From Mycolicibacterium peregrinum (GTDB taxonomy: Bacteria; Actinomycetota; Actinomycetes; Mycobacteriales; Mycobacteriaceae), in assembly GCF_001665785.1 (NCBI RefSeq), contig NZ_LZSO01000017.1, positions 186,001 through 250,000 of the forward strand: 64,000 nt of DNA, given 5' to 3'. This document shows, piece by piece, positions 9,011-17,002 of this stretch. The notes beneath the pieces were generated by a model. The model worked only from the letters and a program-made list of their open reading frames with translations. It searched no databases and was not told the DNA's origin. Positions within the stretch are counted from its first letter, which is position 1; every line of letters starts with the position of its first letter. The translations under genes were made by a program, and so were the position numbers.

Positions 9011-10255
9011 TCAGGATGCGTCGCCCGATCCTGACGATGACGAGCCACTGCCGGAGTTCGCCGCGCGGTGCTTGCCGGCCTTGGCGCTCTTGCCGCTCAG
9101 CCCCTCGGTGGCCTTCTTCAGACCGTCGGTCACGCTCTTGACGGACCCCTGGAGGCCCTCACGGACCTGTCTGGCCGAGGCGGACCGGTTGGTCGAGAGG
9201 GTCTTGCCGGGCTCGGCCTTGGGACTGTCCTTCACCACCGGAGTGGAGACACTGGACGGCGCTTTCGTTGCAGCGGAATCACCTGCAGCAGTTTCGGTTT
9301 CAGCAGGTGCGGCCACAACCGGAGCGGCCTCGACCACAGCAGCGGCAGGTGCCGGCGACACAGCGGCGGCCTTCGGGCCGACGTCCAATGTCACGACCTT
9401 CGCCGCGGACGTGAGGGTTGCGTCCGCCGCCGTGCGCGCGGCGTCAGCGGCCGGCGGTGTGATCGCGGCCGCGATCAGCTCGCGGGCCTGTCGCAGGGTG
9501 CTCAGCAAGCCGAGGCTGGGACCGAACACGCCGCCGCCGAGCGCGTCGCCGTTGAGGAACGCATCCGCGACGACGGCAGGACCGCCGAGCATCGCGTTGA
9601 CGACTCCCAGCGCATCACCTGCCGTGGCAGAGTCAACGATGTCCTGGCCGACGTTTCCTGCCACCGTGACTGTCCGGTAGGCGACGTTGAGGAGGCCGAG
9701 GGCGGGCAGTGCCACGATCGCCGGGTTGCTCAGCACGTTGGCCAGGTTCTGCACCGGCTGCCTGATGGCATTGATGGCAGGTTCGAGCAACGGAAGCGCC
9801 GCCCCGGCGACCGGGGTGAGGAATGCGCTCCAGAGGTTGGCCACCGCGCCGTTGATGTTGCCCGCGAGGAGATCGGTGAGAGAGGCCTGCAGCAGCGACG
9901 GGATGCTCCACGGATTCGACGGGTCCAGCGCGTTGCCCAGCGCGGTCGCGGAGCCCTGCAAGGCTGTGAAGAGCGATCCCGCGGTGGTGAGCTGATTCGT
10001 GATCGCCTGTAGCAGGACAGGTGCGGGGTCGGTCACTTCCGTGCCGATCAGGGCCGACACATTGGCGATCGTGTTCGCGAACAGGTCCGCATAGGCCTGG
10101 ATTGGATCGGTTGCTGCAGACAGGCTCACCGCAGCCGACGAAACTGCCGGAACCGCGATGTCTGGCATCGGCGGAGCGACGGGACTCATCGCGATGGCAC
10201 TGGCTCCGAACAACGCGACGCCGGCGGCGAGATAGGGACGAGCTGCGACTGGCAT
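9011..10255 (-). CDS. Exported GjpA-like protein (paralogue 2)
   Basis: The 414-residue product starts at the ATG preceded by GAGGAG (MPVAARPYLAAGVALFGASA), a signal peptide nearly the same as in the gene at 10832-12202. The body is alanine/leucine-rich with repeated amphipathic stretches and no cysteine. The tail has VREGLQGSVKSVTDGLKK followed by Lys, Gly and Ser-rich sequence. It matches the style of proteins called outer membrane porin GjpA in mycobacterial annotations, a label taken from a Gordonia porin. A candidate minus-strand -10 (TAAAGT, plus-strand 10311-10316) lies about 55 nt upstream. Export is well supported; porin function is inference from the family name. Confidence 0.75.
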   Translation of the reverse strand: MPVAARPYLAAGVALFGASAIAMSPVAPPMPDIAVPAVSSAAVSLSAATDPIQAYADLFANTIANVSALIGTEVTDPAPVLLQAITNQLTTAGSLFTALQGSATALGNALDPSNPWSIPSLLQASLTDLLAGNINGAVANLWSAFLTPVAGAALPLLEPAINAIRQPVQNLANVLSNPAIVALPALGLLNVAYRTVTVAGNVGQDIVDSATAGDALGVVNAMLGGPAVVADAFLNGDALGGGVFGPSLGLLSTLRQARELIAAAITPPAADAARTAADATLTSAAKVVTLDVGPKAAAVSPAPAAAVVEAAPVVAAPAETETAAGDSAATKAPSSVSTPVVKDSPKAEPGKTLSTNRSASARQVREGLQGSVKSVTDGLKKATEGLSGKSAKAGKHRAANSGSGSSSSGSGDAS

Positions 10256-10783
10256 TGCTTCTCCTCTAGATGGATCCAATCCCCGACGAGGCTGAAGCTA
10301 CCTGAGAGTAACTTTACAAATTCGCGATTTTGAAAAGTTGTCGCCAAAGAGCTCGTGGCGGCTACTGCGGTCGTGAGCAAGGTGAACTAGCTGCTAGAAG
10401 GCGGTGATTAGGTGATCTTGAAAATGTCACGAGGCCCGGCCTGTCGAGGGGGCGGGTAGCAGCCGCCAACGTCCGTTGAATATAACGAGTTCGCTGATTC
10501 CGTCGTTCGGCGCAGAAAGTCTGGTGAAACACCACGCGGCGGGCCGATCTTGATATTTGCGAAATCAACGGTTCCAGGCGCCAACGCGGCGGCCGTCTCT
10601 CGGGCTCTCGAGTGGGAGTGGAAGCGCGTCGCCCGCTGCGCTGCGGACCCCACCGGAGAGTTCGCCATACCGTTGCTGGGGCAATGAAAAGTCGGAGGCT
10701 GTCATTTTGCGTCGACACGGGTCCGCAGCGCCCCTTCGGAGCGCACAGCTGAGTGGAGGCTGAGAACTTCCGAAGAAGCGAAA
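10256..10783. other. Intergenic region upstream of paralogue 2
   Basis: This stretch lies between the start of one minus-strand gene and the terminator of the next. The first ~100 bases are AT-rich and probably hold the promoter for 9011-10255. The remainder has only short frames with no credible start signals, and I see no RNA gene or repeat in it. Confidence 0.4.
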
Positions 10784-10814
10784 GGCCCCCTCCATCGGGT
10801 CGATTGAGGGGGCC
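10784..10814 (-). terminator. Terminator of the 10832-12202 gene
   Basis: GGCCCCCTC at 10784-10792 pairs perfectly with GAGGGGGCC at 10806-10814 over a 13-nt loop. It sits 17 nt beyond the stop of the minus-strand gene, where a transcript end is expected. Confidence 0.65.
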
Positions 10815-10831
10815 CGGCGCTGGTGCTGGGG

Positions 10832-12202
10832 CTACTTGTTGTCGGAGCCCTTGTCGGAGCCGCTGGACGACTCGGACTTCTTCTGAGCGCCCTTCTGGGT
10901 GCCGGCCTTGTCCTTCTTCAGGCCGTCGGTCAGCTTCTTGACGGCGGACTTCACCTGGGTGCGGACGGCCTTGGCGGAGGTCGCCTTCTCCTGTCCCTTG
11001 GCGGCCTTCGGCGATGCCTTCGTCGACAGCTTGGTGGCGGCCTTGGTGGTGTCGTCACTGTCGCTCGCGTCCGTACCGGCGCCGGCGGAGTCTGCGGCGT
11101 CGGCCTTCGGCGCAGCCGCACCGTCGGCGGAGTCCGAGACGGCGTCAGGGGCGGCACCATCGACGGCGTCAGAGGCATTGCCCGCGTTGGTAACTGGGGC
11201 CGATGCCGGCGTCTCTTCCTTCAGCGTCGAGACCTCGATCGTCACGGGTGCCTGGGCAGTCAGGGCCTTGGCCGTCGGGAGCTCGATCGGGGGGTCGAAC
11301 GGCTTGGGCTTGAGCTGCTTGAAGGCGTTGGCGAAGGTGTCCTCGATGTAGTTGCCCATGGAGATCGTCGCATCGGTCTGGAAGACCACACTCTCGGCGA
11401 AATCGGCGATGCCGTGCTGGAGCGCGTTGATCACCTTGACCGGATCGCCGGTGGTGACGGCGTTCACCACGTCCTGAGCTCCGACGAGGGCCTGCTTCAG
11501 GATGGCACGCGGCTGACCGTCCAGGTCGTACCCGACGCCGACGGTCGCGGCAGCCAGTCCGATCACGACACCGAGTGCGGCCTCCGATGCGGCGTCGATG
11601 AGCGGCTGCGGAATGTTGAGTAAATGCCCGACCGCGTTGATCTCGGGGGACACCGCGAAGATCAAGATGTTGATGATGGGCTGCATCCCGTCCAACACCA
11701 AGCCGTCGAGCGCACCGCCGGGGTCACCGGCGGCGATCTTCGCCATTGCGGCCTCGAGTCCGGCGGGCAGACCGGCACCCAAGTCGCTCAAGGCTTCACT
11801 GAGAGCGGTCCCGGCCGCAGACGTGGTTTCGCCGAGTGCTGCGAGGTTGGGGCCGAAATTCTGGGCCGCGATGACAGCGTCGGCCAGTACCTTCGCGATC
11901 TGCCACGCCGGGGGAGTGGACAGCGCCACCTGATAACCGGCGACCGCGTTCTCGACGAGCTGCTTTGCGATCGGTGCCGGGTTGGTGGTCTGGCGCTCGA
12001 TGATGTTGCTGATCATCGTCTGCGTGGCGGCGAAAGCGGGCTCGAAAACCGTCAGCGGGTTGTCCACGGCGGCGGTCAGGGCGACCGGCATGTGTACCGA
12101 CGGGGCGGCCGGCACGGCCGGAGCCATCGGGCTGACCGCGATGGCACTGGCACCCACGAGTGCCACGCCGGCGGCCAGGTATGACCGGGGAGCGAGTTGC
12201 AT
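10832..12202 (-). CDS. Exported GjpA-like protein (paralogue 3)
   Basis: The 456-residue product begins MQLAPRSYLAAGVALVGASA, sharing its signal region with the 9011-10255 product (RxYLAAGVALxGASAIAxSP). The body is Ala-rich and helical-looking (NPAPIAKQLVENAVAGYQVAL and onward). The last ~120 residues are low-complexity Ala/Asp/Ser then Lys-rich, with VRTQVKSAVKKLTDGLKK matching the other paralogue's tail. AAGGAG precedes the ATG with good spacing. A hairpin follows the stop. Its place near lpqW is where M. tuberculosis has PPE17 and PE11. Exported or cell-envelope location is likely; the porin label remains unproven. Confidence 0.75.
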   Translation of the reverse strand: MQLAPRSYLAAGVALVGASAIAVSPMAPAVPAAPSVHMPVALTAAVDNPLTVFEPAFAATQTMISNIIERQTTNPAPIAKQLVENAVAGYQVALSTPPAWQIAKVLADAVIAAQNFGPNLAALGETTSAAGTALSEALSDLGAGLPAGLEAAMAKIAAGDPGGALDGLVLDGMQPIINILIFAVSPEINAVGHLLNIPQPLIDAASEAALGVVIGLAAATVGVGYDLDGQPRAILKQALVGAQDVVNAVTTGDPVKVINALQHGIADFAESVVFQTDATISMGNYIEDTFANAFKQLKPKPFDPPIELPTAKALTAQAPVTIEVSTLKEETPASAPVTNAGNASDAVDGAAPDAVSDSADGAAAPKADAADSAGAGTDASDSDDTTKAATKLSTKASPKAAKGQEKATSAKAVRTQVKSAVKKLTDGLKKDKAGTQKGAQKKSESSSGSDKGSDNK

Positions 12203-12719
12203 TGAATCTCCTTACGGGAGCGTAACTAACGTCGGCGCAGAAGTTACCCCAAAGTAAGTTCGGTTGTCTGCAAATTTTCTTAACCAATTTTCAGCTCGTC
12301 GGTACCCGTGTATGCCTCCGCAAATGAACCCCAGGTATCTGGGATATTGCTGGTAGTCGGGATTTCCCGTGGTCGCGCCAGCCCATTGCGCAACCGATCG
12401 TAGCGTTATGAGGTAGGGCATCGGTCCGCCACAGCAAATAATTGGCTGATCCTGTCACTAGGTTGCCAGCGAAGACTTGATCGATGTGCCGGGCCAGGTT
12501 ACCCAGCGGTAATGTCGCCTGGGCGGCGGTTGGAAAGTTAGCGCGCACACAGTGGACATTGCGGTGTGATCTGTAAAACAGAGTCACCATGGATGCGGCG
12601 CCGCCCACTAATGGGACCAACGGTCTCGGTATTCGCACCGTGCTTGCGTTGGCAACTATGTGGCAGGCTCGGTCAGTTTCAAAATCTACGGATTTCGTTG
12701 CCGAGTTTGCCTGGTCTAA
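12203..12719. other. 517-bp intergenic region
   Basis: The left part (12203-12300) is AT-rich with several TAACT/AGTTA motifs and probably carries the promoter of 10832-12202. The rest lies beyond the stop of the ClC gene and holds only short open frames without ribosome sites. I see no RNA gene, repeat or clear terminator. Confidence 0.4.
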
Positions 12720-13955
12720 TCAGTCGACCATTACTTCGCGCCGTCTCTCGGCAAGCGATTGCAGTCCGTGGGCCGCGAGCGCGGCGGCAAGGAACGGCAG
12801 CAGAACCCAGTACGGCGGACGGGCCAACTCCCAGACGAAAAGTGCCGCCCAGATGGGAGCCCGCTGCGTCACCGCAAGCACGCCGGCGGCACAAGTCAAC
12901 GACACCGCGGCGATGCTCACGGTGTGTTCGGTCCAGGTATTGATCGACAAGGCGATCACGGACCCGAGGGCCGCACCCGTCGCGAGCGACGGCGTCAGCA
13001 TGCCGCCCACCGCACCCGCACGTAGAAAGATCGCCGTCAGGAGCGGCTTCAGCAGCAGTATGGCCGCTGCCGAGCCCACGGTCAGGGCACTGTTCAGACT
13101 CACCGTGAGAATGCTCTTGCCGTTGCCCGGCAGCTCCGGCAACCACACCGAACCCAGGCCCACCAACAGCCCCGCAAGGGCAATGCCGGGAACTATCAGC
13201 CACGACGTGACCGGCGCGGCTGGTCGCGCCATCGCCATGATCCGGTTGAACGCCGCCCCCACCGCGAATGCCAGCGGCGCCATCACCAAGGCGAAGGCGG
13301 TGAGTAGATACGACAATTCAGGCTTCGGCCAATCGAGCGGAGCCCGCACATGGGTCACCGGCGATGCGACTGCCACGGCGAGCGCCGAGGTGATCAACGC
13401 GGCACCGACGGCTCGTGGGTGCCACGTGTGCATCATGATCCGGATCGCGAACAGGGCGCCACCGACCGGGACGCTGTACACCGCGCCGAGTCCGGCCCCT
13501 GCGGCGCAGGCGAGCAGAATCTCGCGGTCGTGGGGTGTCAGTGCCCACCGGGACGTTCCGATGTCACTGAGCACCGCAGCCATCTGACGCGGCGCGCCCT
13601 CACGTCCCAGGGACGCGCCCGCGCCGACGACCAGAACCTGCAGCCCGGCATCGAGCGTCATCGCTACCCGGGGGATGGGCCGGTGATCGGCGATGGTCGA
13701 GGCCAGCCCGGGTACCTCGTAGTGCCGGCGCAGAATCCACCAGCCGAACCCTGCCAGTGCGCCACCGATCATCGGTCCGACCGTGCGTCGCACCGGGCTG
13801 CTGTCGGTGACACCGTCCAGCAGCGAGCCGAACGTGAAGTCGTAGGTGAGGTGTTCGACGAAGTGCAGAAGGACCGTCGTCGCCATTCCCGCAACGCCCG
13901 CCAACAACCCGATCACGACGATGCTGCAGCCGAACTCAAGCTCGCGCCGGGTCAC
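12720..13955 (-). CDS. ClC-family chloride channel / H+-Cl- antiporter
   Basis: ClC proteins move chloride across the inner membrane, often in exchange for protons. The 411-residue product has ten or more hydrophobic segments. The family motifs are GREGA (117-121, with gating glutamate 119, as in GREGP) and GGMLTP, which corresponds to GxFxP; the first selectivity motif is a degenerate EVPGLAS. The GTG at 13955 is chosen because the longer frame starting at 14033 would leave no space to mshB, whose ATG is at 14035, and its extra residues are not hydrophobic. No regulatory CBS domains are present. Confidence 0.88.
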   Translation of the reverse strand: MTRRELEFGCSIVVIGLLAGVAGMATTVLLHFVEHLTYDFTFGSLLDGVTDSSPVRRTVGPMIGGALAGFGWWILRRHYEVPGLASTIADHRPIPRVAMTLDAGLQVLVVGAGASLGREGAPRQMAAVLSDIGTSRWALTPHDREILLACAAGAGLGAVYSVPVGGALFAIRIMMHTWHPRAVGAALITSALAVAVASPVTHVRAPLDWPKPELSYLLTAFALVMAPLAFAVGAAFNRIMAMARPAAPVTSWLIVPGIALAGLLVGLGSVWLPELPGNGKSILTVSLNSALTVGSAAAILLLKPLLTAIFLRAGAVGGMLTPSLATGAALGSVIALSINTWTEHTVSIAAVSLTCAAGVLAVTQRAPIWAALFVWELARPPYWVLLPFLAAALAAHGLQSLAERRREVMVD

Positions 13956-14034
13956 GTGAGTGAATGTAGGCGCGGAGGTGGGGCAGTGCTCGACTTTCTG
14001 CGCGGCCCACGGCGTGTCGCTATCGTCAGTCACG

Positions 14035-14892
14035 ATGCCCAGCGAAACGCCCCGACTGTTGTTCGTTCACGCCCACCCGGACGACGAAACCCTCACCACC
14101 GGCGCCACGATCGCGCACTACGCAGCGCGCGGAGCCGACGTTCGGGTCGTCACGTGCACGCTCGGAGAGGAGGGGGAGGTCATCGGCGACCGCTACGCCC
14201 GGTTGGCCGTCGACCAAGCCGATCAACTCGGCGGATACCGGATCAGCGAGCTGGCCAAGGCCCTGAGCGCACTCGGCATCGGGGCACCGCACTTCCTGGG
14301 CGGCCCCGGCCGATGGCGGGACTCGGGGATGGAGGGTTCACCGGCGCGCAAGCAGCAGCGCTTCATCGACGCCGATTTCGACGAAGCCGTGAGCGAACTC
14401 GTGCACATCATCGAGGAGATGCGACCGCACGTCGTCGTCACCTACGACCCCGACGGTGGGTATGGGCACCCCGACCACAAGCAAGCCCACCGCGTCACCA
14501 CCGCGGCCGTCGCGGCCGCCGGATGGGCCGTGCCCAAGTTCTATTGGACGGTCATGGCGAGCTCCGCGATGCGGGCCGGCCTCCAGAGCCTGCGGGATGT
14601 GCCGACGGACTGGATCCGGATCGATGTCGGGGATGTTCCCTTCGGCTACTCCGACGACCGGATCGACGCCGTCGTCGATGCCACCGCCCAGTTGCCCGCC
14701 AAGATCGCCGCGATGCGCGCGCACGCCACCCAGGTCACCGTCGCGGCCGACGGCAGTGCCTTCGCGCTGTCCAACAACCTCGCCCTGCCACTGCTCGGTG
14801 AGGAGCACTATGTGCTCGTCTCGGGCGACGCGGGGGAGCGAGATGCACGCGGGTGGGAAACCGACCTGCTGACCGGACTGAATCTGCAATAG
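14035..14892 (+). CDS. mshB: GlcNAc-Ins deacetylase of mycothiol synthesis
   Basis: MshB removes the acetyl group from GlcNAc-inositol, the second specific step of mycothiol synthesis. The 285-residue protein has the zinc-binding AHPDDE motif (His14, Asp17) and GHPDH (His148), equal to the known ligands His13, Asp16 and His147 of the M. tuberculosis enzyme. The sequence also contains the [13 protein letters not shown] segment typical of MshB rather than of the related Mca amidase. The ATG at 14035 gives the normal N-terminus. The promoter must lie in the 79-bp gap to the ClC gene. Confidence 0.96.
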   Translation: MPSETPRLLFVHAHPDDETLTTGATIAHYAARGADVRVVTCTLGEEGEVIGDRYARLAVDQADQLGGYRISELAKALSALGIGAPHFLGGPGRWRDSGMEGSPARKQQRFIDADFDEAVSELVHIIEEMRPHVVVTYDPDGGYGHPDHKQAHRVTTAAVAAAGWAVPKFYWTVMASSAMRAGLQSLRDVPTDWIRIDVGDVPFGYSDDRIDAVVDATAQLPAKIAAMRAHATQVTVAADGSAFALSNNLALPLLGEEHYVLVSGDAGERDARGWETDLLTGLNLQ

Positions 14893-14943
14893 CCAAAACA
14901 GGACGATGTAAGCTCGCCACTCAGAAGCGTCGAAGGGACATTC

Positions 14944-15051
14944 ATGGACCCCGATCTGGATCCGAATCTGCAGCACTGGCAGGACCGTTTTGACAACTAC
15001 CAGTGGGTAGTGGGTTCGATGGTCGGACTGCTCGACAGCATTCCCACCTGA
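14944..15051 (+). CDS. Possible 35-residue small protein or leader ORF
   Basis: An ATG at 14944 follows AAGGG at 14933-14937 with a 6-nt gap and opens a 35-codon frame (start MDPDLDPNLQHWQDRFDNYQ) ending at TGA 15049-15051. It is 51 nt after the mshB stop and overlaps the beginning of the next frame. Residues are acidic and aromatic (three Trp/Tyr around HWQDRFDNYQW). It has the best ribosome site in this gap, so it may be a true small protein or a leader coupled to the downstream membrane gene. There is no homology I can name. Confidence 0.45.
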   Translation: MDPDLDPNLQHWQDRFDNYQWVVGSMVGLLDSIPT

Positions 15052-15425
15052 CCCCGCCCTCGGACCTTGTGCTGGGTCGTATAGTCCTGGCACTGCTCGC
15101 GGTTGACGGCATCATCTCCGCCGTCGTAGGCGCACTTCTGCTGCCTACATATATCGGACCGATCCCGTTCCCGGTGAGCGCGCTGGCGGCCGGAGCGGTC
15201 AACACCGCGCTCGTATGGGCAGCCATGTACTGGACCGACTCCATGCGGATCGCGGCGCTGCCACTGTGGACCTGGCTGGCTGCCGTCGTTGCGATGACCT
15301 TCGGTGGGCCCGGCGGCGACATCATCTTCGCCGGCCCAGGAGTGATGGCCTACGGCTCGCTGATATTCATCGCCGCCGGTGCGCTACCACCGGTGGCGAT
15401 GCTGCGACGGCGTCACCGCCGCTGA
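15003..15425 (+). CDS. Conserved four-helix membrane protein (Rv1171-like)
   Basis: The 140-codon frame encodes about four hydrophobic segments (VLALLAVDGIISAVVGALLL; ALAAGAVNTALVWAAMYW; LPLWTWLAAVVAMTF; LIFIAAGALPPVAML). Position after mshB and before fbiC matches Rv1171. The start is uncertain: GTG 15003 lies inside the preceding small ORF, and the conserved-looking part begins only at about residue 23 (LVLGRIVLALL). Function is unknown. Its stop is one nucleotide from the stop of the convergent gene. Confidence 0.7.
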   Translation: MGSGFDGRTARQHSHLTPPSDLVLGRIVLALLAVDGIISAVVGALLLPTYIGPIPFPVSALAAGAVNTALVWAAMYWTDSMRIAALPLWTWLAAVVAMTFGGPGGDIIFAGPGVMAYGSLIFIAAGALPPVAMLRRRHRR

Positions 15426-15426
15426 C

Positions 15427-16800
15427 CTACTTCTTGTTGTCCTTCTTCGACTTGCCGCTGTCGCCGGAGTTCTTGGACTGCTTGGCATCCTTGGGCTTTG
15501 CGTCCTTGGGTGAAGCCGCCTTGTCCGCGTCCGTCTTGTCCGCCTTGGTCTTCGGCTTCTGCGCCAGGTTCTTCACGGCCGTCTTCACCGCGTCACGTGC
15601 GTCGTCGCCGGCCTTCGTCGCGTCCGTTGTGGCCTTGTCGACCGCTGCGCGGACGCCTTGTCGCACCGAACGGGCCGCCGGCTTGTCGGCAGAGACCTGG
15701 TCGGTGTCGGTCTTGACGGCTTGTTCTGTGTCAGCGTCGGTGACAGCCGTGTCGGCAACGGTGTTCCGCAGCGACTGACGGACCGAGCGCGGGACCACGC
15801 CGATCTCGTCGGTGACCTGCTTGAACTGCTCGCCGACGTTGCCCGCGGCGTCCTTGACGGTCTCGTTCAGGCCGGTCGCGAGGTTCTCTGAAGCGTCCTC
15901 GATATTGTCGATGGCGCCTTCGACGGCCTGGTCGACCGAGCTTCCGGCAACTTCTGTGACCGGCGTCTTTTCGGTCGCCGCCGCTTGCTCTTTGAGCCGG
16001 TCGGCGAGGGTCGCGAGACCGGTCCCCTCGGTCAGTGACTTGACTGCCGTGGCGAAGTCGTCGCGGGCCTTGGTGATCGCATCGGTGAGGTGGGTGAGCG
16101 GGTTCTGGACGGCGCCTTCGAGGGCTGCTGTCGGTGCGGCGAGCGTGCTGGCCAGGAACGGTCCCTGCAGCGGCGGACGCGGCGGCAGGGGGATCGGCGG
16201 CAGCGGGATGAACGTACCGACGACGTCGATGCCCAGCCATGCGACTGCCAGGACGGCATCCACGCCGAAGTCGGCGAGGTTCTGGATGATGCCGCCGTCA
16301 CCGCGCAACCAGTCGGTGAAGTTGAAGACCCCGCTGGCGACGAGGGACTCGCCGAATGTGTAGGCGTCCATGAGCAGGCCGCCGGCCCATCCGCCGACCC
16401 AGGGGATCCATCCGAGTGCGTATGCGCCGACTTCGAATCCCCACTGCACCCAGGGCTCGACCGTCACATAGACCTGGTCGATCGTGTTGGCCAGGTTGGG
16501 GGCGATCGCGATGGCGGTCGGCGCCGCGGTGACATTGCCGGTCGCCGCGGCGGCTGGGGCCGCGCCGAAGGCCGGAGCCGAGCCTGTCTGACCCGAGAGA
16601 TTCGGCGCGACTGCGGCAGTCATCCGGCTCGCCGCGGCGAGCAGATCGACCATCGCCTGCGTCAGCTGCGGCTGAGTCGATGTCGGGTGCGCGGGGACTG
16701 CAATGTCGGCCGGGGCAGCCTGTACCGGGGTGAGCGCGATGGCGGTGGCGGTGGCGGCTGCAGCGCCCGCTACGAGATACGAACGAACACTTGTGGACAT
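15427..16800 (-). CDS. Exported GjpA-like protein (paralogue 4)
   Basis: The 457-residue product has the shared signal region (SVRSYLVAGAAAATATAIAL), an Ala-rich middle with a Trp-rich segment (VEPWVQWGFEVGAYALGWIP), and a long coiled, charged C-terminus with repeated VRQ/VRA motifs ending in Lys/Asp/Ser-rich sequence (KKDNKK). GGAGGA precedes GTG-ATG; the ATG is taken as start. It occupies the Rv1172c (PE12) position beside fbiC. The charged tail could contact cell wall polymers. The middle differs most from the other paralogues, so its assignment to the group rests on the two ends. Confidence 0.7.
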   Translation of the reverse strand: MSTSVRSYLVAGAAAATATAIALTPVQAAPADIAVPAHPTSTQPQLTQAMVDLLAAASRMTAAVAPNLSGQTGSAPAFGAAPAAAATGNVTAAPTAIAIAPNLANTIDQVYVTVEPWVQWGFEVGAYALGWIPWVGGWAGGLLMDAYTFGESLVASGVFNFTDWLRGDGGIIQNLADFGVDAVLAVAWLGIDVVGTFIPLPPIPLPPRPPLQGPFLASTLAAPTAALEGAVQNPLTHLTDAITKARDDFATAVKSLTEGTGLATLADRLKEQAAATEKTPVTEVAGSSVDQAVEGAIDNIEDASENLATGLNETVKDAAGNVGEQFKQVTDEIGVVPRSVRQSLRNTVADTAVTDADTEQAVKTDTDQVSADKPAARSVRQGVRAAVDKATTDATKAGDDARDAVKTAVKNLAQKPKTKADKTDADKAASPKDAKPKDAKQSKNSGDSGKSKKDNKK

Positions 16801-17002
16801 CACGACTCCTCCGGTATCCCCTTCCCGACGGAAATAACTTACGCGGTCGGCAACCCGTTCGTCGCACCTTTAAGTTGTGTGTCCAGTAAGGGCCCCGCAT
16901 TGCAGTGACTTGCACGGTCTACTGTGGCCGGTATGCCGGGCGCATTGGTTTCAGAATGTGAGACGCGTGGATGATCGTGCACAACGACGGGGTTACACGG
17001 AA

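Noticed and set aside
12589..13587. Plus-strand frame opposite the ClC gene
   Set aside because: It reads Ala/Thr/Arg-rich sequence from the complement of membrane helices; ClC motifs confirm the minus strand.
13956..14033. N-terminal extension of the ClC protein to 14033
   Set aside because: Would abut the mshB start and leave no promoter; the GTG at 13955 gives a normal N-terminus.
5188..16800. PE/PPE proteins
   Set aside because: None of the four exported proteins starts with the PE or PPE domain; they carry ordinary signal-peptide-like N-termini.
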